This document shows, one piece after another, positions 59,526 through 64,000 of a stretch of 64,000 nucleotides of DNA (position 1 is the first letter of the stretch; every line of letters begins with the position of its first letter). The notes beneath the pieces are model-generated. The model was not told the DNA's origin. It was given only the letters and a program-made list of their open reading frames with translations, and made no database searches. The DNA lies in contig QWPW01000003.1 of the NCBI GenBank assembly GCA_003671025.1, forward strand, positions 51,941-115,940, given 5' to 3'. Both the position numbers and the translations under genes were made by a program. The DNA comes from Planctomycetota bacterium. Its GTDB lineage: Bacteria; Planctomycetota; Phycisphaerae; Phycisphaerales; SM1A02.

Positions 59526-60304
59526 TGATCTGTGCTCCGATCGTCGCGCACCATGGCGTCGCGCATCGCGAGATCGCGCAGCAGAAGTTCTTCTTGTGCG
59601 CGCCAGATTTCGCCGAGCGCATCATCAAATGCGGCATCGTCGGCCACGAGTCCTGCGTCGCGTGGCTCGCTTCGTTCGTCGTCGGTGAAGCTCCACTCTT
59701 CCACCGCGGTGCGCAGCGAATCGCGCAGCACGGTGCGCACGCGTTGGCAATGTCGCGTCACCGTTGGTTCGCTCACACCGAGCAACACGCCGATGTCGCG
59801 GCCAGGCTTCGACTCGAGCACGCGCATGCGATACGCCTCAAAGTGCACGAATTCACAGCACTTTTGCGTGGCGCGCACGGCGGCGTGAATCTTGGCTCCC
59901 AAGATGCGACGCTCGTACTCGACATCGGGCGTGGCCTCGCGCGACTGTCCCATCCATGTGTCATCGAGGCTCACACCGCGACGACCGCTGCCGCGCTTCT
60001 GCGCAAAGCGACGATCGAACTCGTCGCCGAGCACATGCTTGGCGATGGCCAAGAGCCACGTCGAAAAACGAACCCCACGGGTGGGATCGAAGCGATCAAT
60101 GGAGTGATCGAGTGCGGCAAGCGTGTCTTGCGTGAGGTCGCGCAGCGTCTCTTCGCCCAGACGCCCGCCGCCCCAACGCGCGAGCATGGCGCGAATCACT
60201 GGACCAAACGCCTCCCACAATTCAAACCACGCGGACTGGTCGTGGGCGCGGAGCCGGCGCAGAAACGAAGTATCAACTTGGTGCATGATGAGTGGAGCGG
60301 ACAT
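59522..60304 (-). CDS. ECF-like RNA polymerase sigma factor linked to a Ser/Thr kinase
   Basis: A 260-residue sigma70-family protein. Region 2 at about 15-100 (LRAHDQSAWFELWEAFGPVI, LTQDTLAALDHSIDRFDPTRGVRFSTWLLAIAKHVL) matches ECF sigma2; region 4 at about 130-190 ends in a helix-turn-helix (RDIGVLLGVSEPTVTRHCQRVRTVL). A C-terminal acidic extension of about 60 residues is not part of sigma4 and could be a regulatory or phosphorylation target (inference). Starts at 60304 and 60286 are both plausible; 60304 is used. No anti-sigma gene is adjacent; the kinase is its partner candidate. Confidence 0.85.
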   Translation of the reverse strand: MSAPLIMHQVDTSFLRRLRAHDQSAWFELWEAFGPVIRAMLARWGGGRLGEETLRDLTQDTLAALDHSIDRFDPTRGVRFSTWLLAIAKHVLGDEFDRRFAQKRGSGRRGVSLDDTWMGQSREATPDVEYERRILGAKIHAAVRATQKCCEFVHFEAYRMRVLESKPGRDIGVLLGVSEPTVTRHCQRVRTVLRDSLRTAVEEWSFTDDERSEPRDAGLVADDAAFDDALGEIWRAQEELLLRDLAMRDAMVRDDRSTDH

Positions 60305-60347
60305 GAGTTCCGCTTGGGGTTTCGAGTGACGACATTTCGCCGTCACC

Positions 60348-61793
60348 CTATGGTTGATCGAGAAGGTTGCCTGATGGAGTGGGAGGGTTCGCGGTGGGGT
60401 TAGTCGCGGGAATGCGCTTGTATTTGGGCGTTTTCGGAGCTTCGCGCGGGGAGAGCAACTCGTACTCGAAATCATCGCCGCTCTTGCTGCGCTTCCACTT
60501 GAGCACCAATTCACGAGGTTCCAACCCGCGCGTGGTGATCACCGAAGGCGTTGGATGCAACTCATCGAGCGCGCGTCGTGCGGAGGATCCTTTCGCGCGC
60601 GGCGCCGGCATCAACTCAAACACTGGTTGAGCAGCCGCGAGTCCGTCCTTAGGAATGGTGATCACTTGCGGCGTTGCTTCCATTGTTTGTGTGCATCCAT
60701 GCACGGTGACCGTCGTGGTGAACTTGCGCTCCGTCAGTTGCGCCAAGAGATCGTCGAGGGTTTCCGAGCGCACGCCTTCGCGCGAGAGCACGCGCATCCC
60801 CTCGGCGAGATAGGTGATTCGACTGGCTGCCACGCTCAACGCCGAGGGCTGCGCCACGAGCGCCCACGTGGTCCATGCCTTCTCGAATTTGTCCACTTCG
60901 TCGGCACCGAATGCTTGAACGAACGCTTGCTCGCTGGGCGTGCCAGCATGGAGCGCGCGCAAGTACTGTTCAAAACCCGCTTGATAGCGCCCGTTTTCTG
61001 CCCATCCTAAAAATTGCACCATCGACCACGCCTGTTGATATTGGATGGTTGCGTTGCCGTCGCGAACATTTGCGCTCCACTCGTCGCTCGACATTCCGAG
61101 CATGCGCTTGAAGCCAATGGTGCTTCCTTGCTCGATGGCGCGGCGCACTGCTTCCACGGGAGCAGAACTCGATTGTCCCACGATGACTCGATCGCCAATC
61201 ACCACCGCTTCGCCGAAAAACTCTGCCAGTCCCTCGTTGACCCACATGGGCAGCGTGTTGGCGAAGCGACTGTTGGCGTACTGATGAAACCCTTCGTGCT
61301 GCATCACATGAAACACGCGCATGCGCGGATGGTCGCCCGTAAAAAACGCGAGCGCGCTTCCCGCAGGAGTGGTGAAAAACATTCCTCCGCTTCCGTTGGC
61401 GTTGATGCCGTAGCGGTCTCGCAGCACGTCGAGGTAATCGCGTTCATGCGCGAACATGAGCACGAAGGGAACTTCCGGAGCCTGCTGCGCGAGGCCGCTC
61501 AAACGTCGCGCATACTCGTCGTACATGAGTTCAAGGTGCGCGCAGTACAACTCAGTGAGGTCGCCGCCGAGATCGCTCAGCACGCGGTAGTGCTTGGTGC
61601 GGATCTCGCGCCCTGCGCGCGCGAAGTAGTTTGGCTCGTCTTGCGTCGTGGTGCGAATCGCGCACGGCACACTGGGTTCGGCGCGCACCAGTGCGACACT
61701 CGTCCACGCCATCAGGATCGAGATCGCCAACCGCGCGCTGCAAAAGCGATTTCGAGGACAAAGCCTTGGCTGAGCTCTTATCCATGACGGCAT
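60348..61793 (-). CDS. Exported DUF1570 putative metallopeptidase
   Basis: A 481-residue protein with a signal peptide (residues 1-38, ending VALVRA). A gluzincin-like zinc site: HEGFHQYANSRF (HExxH, about residue 165) followed by NEGLAEFF about 20 residues later, as in DUF1570 proteins. The C-terminal part is beta-rich and the tail is Lys/Pro-rich. Exported peptidase activity is likely but unproven. It is the first gene of the sigma-kinase stretch (43-bp gap). TAGACT lies 7 nt before the ATG with TTGAGC 18 bp further upstream. Confidence 0.87.
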   Translation of the reverse strand: MPSWIRAQPRLCPRNRFCSARLAISILMAWTSVALVRAEPSVPCAIRTTTQDEPNYFARAGREIRTKHYRVLSDLGGDLTELYCAHLELMYDEYARRLSGLAQQAPEVPFVLMFAHERDYLDVLRDRYGINANGSGGMFFTTPAGSALAFFTGDHPRMRVFHVMQHEGFHQYANSRFANTLPMWVNEGLAEFFGEAVVIGDRVIVGQSSSAPVEAVRRAIEQGSTIGFKRMLGMSSDEWSANVRDGNATIQYQQAWSMVQFLGWAENGRYQAGFEQYLRALHAGTPSEQAFVQAFGADEVDKFEKAWTTWALVAQPSALSVAASRITYLAEGMRVLSREGVRSETLDDLLAQLTERKFTTTVTVHGCTQTMEATPQVITIPKDGLAAAQPVFELMPAPRAKGSSARRALDELHPTPSVITTRGLEPRELVLKWKRSKSGDDFEYELLSPREAPKTPKYKRIPATNPTANPPTPSGNLLDQP

Positions 61794-61800
61794 GGATGGC

Positions 61801-61830
61801 AGTCTATGAGCGGACTCAGGGAACGCTCAA
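61801..61830 (-). promoter_or_regulatory. Candidate promoter of the DUF1570-sigma-kinase operon
   Basis: On the minus strand TTGAGC (61825-61830) and TAGACT (61801-61806) are 18 bp apart, and TAGACT is followed by 7 nt and then the ATG at 61793. It is one of the better -35/-10 pairs in the window. Confidence 0.55.
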
Positions 61831-61994
61831 TCCGCTGCGCCTGGGCTCGTCGGGCGCGGAATCGCTGATGCCAACGAGGCGTCGCATCAACAAACGCCCA
61901 TAAGCGATTCACATGTTGCGCGCGTTGCCGAAGTGCAAAAATCAAGAATATCGACAGATTGCGCAACACAAATCGCCAATCAAACGGAACAATG

Positions 61995-62197
61995 CTCTTG
62001 GCTGGCTTCGGTCAGCCGCTCAGGCGCGTTAGGGACTCGCTTGGGTATTCGCAAGTCTTTGGGTTGAGGGACCTGAAGACGGGCGGAGGTAAAAAGGGAC
62101 AGCAGTCGACTTCGGTTGGCTGCTCGTGTGCGGCGGAAAGGGAACCTGCCGCTCACAGACTTACAGCCGAGCTTCGCGCTCGGCTGTAAGTTTTTTT
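61995..62197 (+). ncRNA. Candidate structured non-coding RNA ending in a terminator
   Basis: A roughly 200-nt stretch in a 922-bp gene-free gap with five successive hairpins on the plus strand. H1 62000-62017 has a 7-bp stem with a TTCG tetraloop. H2 62034-62057 has a 7-bp stem with one mismatch. H3 62101-62124 has a 10-bp stem with two G-T pairs and a TTCG tetraloop. H4 62130-62152 has a 7-bp stem. H5 is a 14-bp terminator stem with a T7 run. The two c(TTCG)g loops and the T-run all mark the plus strand as transcribed. I do not recognise 6S, tmRNA, RNase P or SRP RNA. The 5' end is unknown; 61807-61994 shows no other feature. Confidence 0.4.
62159..62197 (+). terminator. Strong rho-independent terminator
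   Basis: Perfect 14-bp stem (62159-62172 with 62178-62191), loop ttcgc, followed by seven T (62191-62197). No protein-coding gene on the plus strand lies directly upstream, so it probably ends the candidate RNA. Confidence 0.93.
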
Positions 62198-62216
62198 ATG
62201 GCGTGAGGGCGTAACT

Positions 62217-62396
62217 TTCGCCGTCGACCTTCGTCGCCGAACGTGCCGAACTTTCGCCGTCGACCTTCGTCGCCGAACGTGGCAAACCTTCGCCGTCGAC
62301 CTTCGTCGCCGAACGTGGCAAACCTTCGCCGTCGACCTTCGTCGCCGAACGTCCAGAACTTTCGCCTTCGACCGTCGACCCTCGATGCTCGATGCG
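62217..62396. repeat. 36-bp tandem repeat array (block 1)
   Basis: Units start at 62217, 62253, 62289, 62325 and a degenerate one at 62361, a strict 36-bp period. The core is ttcgccgtcgaccttcgtcg followed by ccgaacgt and a variable 8-nt end (gccgaact, ggcaaacc, ccagaact). There are no unique spacers, so it is not a CRISPR. Open frames on both strands through it give only 12-residue Arg/Pro-rich repeats and are not credible genes. Confidence 0.9.
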
Positions 62397-62615
62397 ACGC
62401 GTCGCTCGCGAGAGCGATTCGCAGCGACGCTCGCGCGCGAGTTCATCATGCAACTCCGTGTAGACCCGAACGTGGCAAACCTTCGCCGTCGACCTTCGTC
62501 GCCGAACGTCCTGAACTTTCGCCGTCGACCCTCGATGCTCGATGCGACGCGTCGCTCGCGAGAGCGATTCGCAGCGACGCTCGCGCGCGAGTTCATCATG
62601 CAACTCCGTGTAGAC
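62372..62615. repeat. 94-bp direct repeat enclosing further 36-bp units
   Basis: Positions 62372-62465 and 62522-62615 are identical (94 bp, offset 150). Each contains an inverted repeat with arms gcgtcgct and agcgacgc and ends cgtgtagac. Between them are two more 36-bp units (starting 62482 and 62518). So the 36-bp array plus the 94-bp element forms a higher-order repeat that ends about 100 bp before the citrate synthase ATG. Confidence 0.93.
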
Positions 62616-62715
62616 TCACGCCTGAGTGGGCGACAGAGTTGTCGTTCACGTTTTGCGTTGAACAAGTGGTGTGCGAGCGTCTTCGCTCGTTGCCGATCAA
62701 ACTTGGAGTTCTGCC

Positions 62716-63870
62716 ATGACCGCTGTCCCAGCTCCTGCGACGAAACCAGTTGACACTCGCGGCCTCGCGGGACAAACCGTTGGCGACACCGCGATCTGCG
62801 CGGTGACGCAAACCGAACTGATCTATCGCGGTTACGAAATCGCGGATCTCGCGGAGAACGCGACCTTTGAAGAAGTCGCACACTTGTTGCTCATCGGGCA
62901 CAAGCCATCGGCAGCAGAACTCGCAGCGTTCTCGAAGGAGATCGCTTCGATGCGCGCGATTCCCGCCAGCGTCCGCGCCGCGATTGTGCGTGTCGCACAA
63001 GAGTCGCCAAACGCGCATCCGATGTCGATTCTGCGCACCGGTGTTTCGCTGTTGTCGCATCTTGATCCTGATTGCGAAGACAACTCGCCCGCCGCGGGTT
63101 TGCGCAAATCCAAACGATTGCTCGCGCAGATTCCGTCGCTCATCGGCGCGTGCCAGATGACGCTCGACGGCAAGACGCCGGTTGAACCTGATGCATCACT
63201 GGGCCACTCGGCGAACCTCTTGTGGATGATGAGCGGGCGCAAGCCCGACGAACTCGCCGCGAAGATCATGGATGTCTCGCTCGTGCTTTACGCCGAGCAT
63301 GACTTCAACGCGAGCACCTTCTCGTGCCGCACCATCGCGTCAACCGAGACGGATATGCATGGCGCGGTCTGCGGCGGAATTGCCGCGCTCAAGGGACCAC
63401 TGCACGGCGGCGCCAATGAGATGGCGATGGAGATGCTCAAGGACCTCGATCGTGATTGCCGCGGTGGCGCGATGACCATCGATGCGTGGATGCAGCGCGC
63501 GTTCACCGAGAAGCGCAAGTTGATGGGCTTCGGACATCGCGTCTACAAGAACGGCGATCACCGCGCGGGCATCTTGCGCCGATGGGGACTCAAGCTCGCG
63601 GCCAAGCACGGAGCCGAGTCGCAGAAATGGTTTGACATGGGCGACGCCGTGCAAGCGATCATGCTGCGCGACAAGAACATTCATCCCAACGTCGACTTTC
63701 CCTGCGGCATGACCTACTTCATCCTCGGCATTCCGGTGCCGCAGTACACGCCGATCTTTGTGGCGAGCCGCATCACCGGTTGGTGCGCGCACATCATGGA
63801 GCAGCATGCGAGCAATCGCATCATTCGTCCGCTGGCGAATTACACCGGTCCTCTCGCGCTCAAGTGGTAA
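62716..63870 (+). CDS. Citrate synthase / 2-methylcitrate synthase
   Basis: A 384-residue enzyme. Condenses acetyl-CoA or propionyl-CoA with oxaloacetate. Short type-II-like form near 375-390 residues, as in Bacillus CitZ and PrpC. Signatures: IYRGYEIADLAENATFEEVAHLL, the catalytic His regions AEHDFNASTF and HGGANEMAMEML, and MGFGHRVYKNGDHRA, followed by the catalytic Asp in NVDFPCGMTYF. It may be the main citrate synthase or PrpC; a prpB-like gene 5 kb upstream slightly favours a shared propionate role. The ATG at 62716 has an SD-like ggag 8 nt upstream; TAGACT at 62611-62616 is a possible -10. Confidence 0.93.
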   Translation: MTAVPAPATKPVDTRGLAGQTVGDTAICAVTQTELIYRGYEIADLAENATFEEVAHLLLIGHKPSAAELAAFSKEIASMRAIPASVRAAIVRVAQESPNAHPMSILRTGVSLLSHLDPDCEDNSPAAGLRKSKRLLAQIPSLIGACQMTLDGKTPVEPDASLGHSANLLWMMSGRKPDELAAKIMDVSLVLYAEHDFNASTFSCRTIASTETDMHGAVCGGIAALKGPLHGGANEMAMEMLKDLDRDCRGGAMTIDAWMQRAFTEKRKLMGFGHRVYKNGDHRAGILRRWGLKLAAKHGAESQKWFDMGDAVQAIMLRDKNIHPNVDFPCGMTYFILGIPVPQYTPIFVASRITGWCAHIMEQHASNRIIRPLANYTGPLALKW

Positions 63871-64000
63871 GAAGCGATCTGTCAGATCACGAACGCGTGT
63901 TGGGCAGGTGCCGACCGCAGTGACCGATGATGAATCGTTGACGCACCTCGTCGTGCCACCAGTGAATGGAAATGCAGGTGTTTTGGCTGCGGGAGCCTAG

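Noticed and set aside
62217..62540. 36-bp repeats as a CRISPR array
   Set aside because: The period is 36 bp with the whole unit repeated and no 30-40-bp unique spacers; no cas genes are in the window.
62153..62881. Minus-strand and plus-strand open frames of 130-240 codons through the repeat region
   Set aside because: They encode only 12-residue Arg/Ser/Pro-rich repeats, overlap the terminator and the citrate synthase start, and have no recognisable domain.
63871..64000. Open frame running to the last base of the window (TAG at 63998-64000)
   Set aside because: It begins inside the citrate synthase gene in another frame; the part beyond 63871 is too short and unremarkable to call a gene.

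Overview
The window is a moderately GC-rich, gene-dense bacterial chromosome segment, most likely from a planctomycete of the class Phycisphaerae. The evidence is the gene content: a PSCyt1/DUF1549/DUF1553 protein followed by a Tat-exported DUF1501 protein, DUF1080 and DUF1570 proteins, secreted proteins ending in dockerin-like repeats with an LLGAWG motif, a TPR protein carrying RNA polymerase alpha-CTD-like domains, and a sigma factor/Ser-Thr kinase pair. Shine-Dalgarno sites are often absent. At least 13 first genes instead have a TANNNT -10-like hexamer 6-9 nt before the start codon, which suggests frequent leaderless transcription.

Layout, left to right. (1) 2-3790: an Mla-type lipid ABC system (mlaE partial, mlaF, mlaD, auxiliary lipoprotein). 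(2) 3876-12321: a nearly complete menaquinone cluster, menF-D-H-B-A-C-E, mostly with 4-nt overlaps, plus a convergent hot-dog thioesterase that fits DHNA-CoA hydrolase (menI). (3) 12420-18394: envelope and secreted proteins (DUF1080, DUF4236, a two-repeat lipoprotein, a GH13 enzyme with an exact internal 105-bp duplication, two dockerin-tailed proteins). (4) 18641-25370: a large metzincin protease, then the DUF1553/DUF1501 pair. (5) 25387-31399, minus strand: TerC, DedA, a DevCAB/MacB-like exporter and an SMP-30 protein in one operon. (6) 31772-35564: a ThiXYZ/Tau-like importer with a divergent lipoprotein receptor, then dinB. (7) 35598-41734, minus strand: an unusual six-gene operon in which a TonB-position protein has a von Willebrand A domain, followed by ExbB, two ExbDs, a large helical protein (frameshifted here by a 31-bp tandem duplication) and a CBS-pair protein. 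(8) 41906-48040: DoxX, tRNA-Leu(TAG), class II DAHP synthase, a ketosynthase pair (catalytically dead KS-beta-like, then intact KS-alpha) and a membrane-anchored unknown. (9) 48053-50725: a DUF262-DUF1524-DUF4268 GmrSD-like protein, probably anti-phage. (10) 50893-57757: NuoG-like protein, MATE exporter, TPR-alphaCTD protein, SpoIID-like protein, PrpB-like lyase. (11) 57873-61793, minus strand: DUF1570 protein, sigma factor, kinase. (12) 61794-62715: a 922-bp gap with a candidate structured RNA, a strong terminator, a 36-bp tandem array and a 94-bp direct repeat. (13) Citrate/2-methylcitrate synthase to 63870.

The strongest candidates for undescribed biology are the vWA-ExbB-ExbD-ExbD-helical-CBS operon, the KS-beta/KS-alpha pair, and the candidate RNA at about 61995-62197. 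A recurring theme is perfect or near-perfect short tandem duplication (12 to 105 bp). In two cases these alter proteins, and they should be checked against raw reads before any biological reading.
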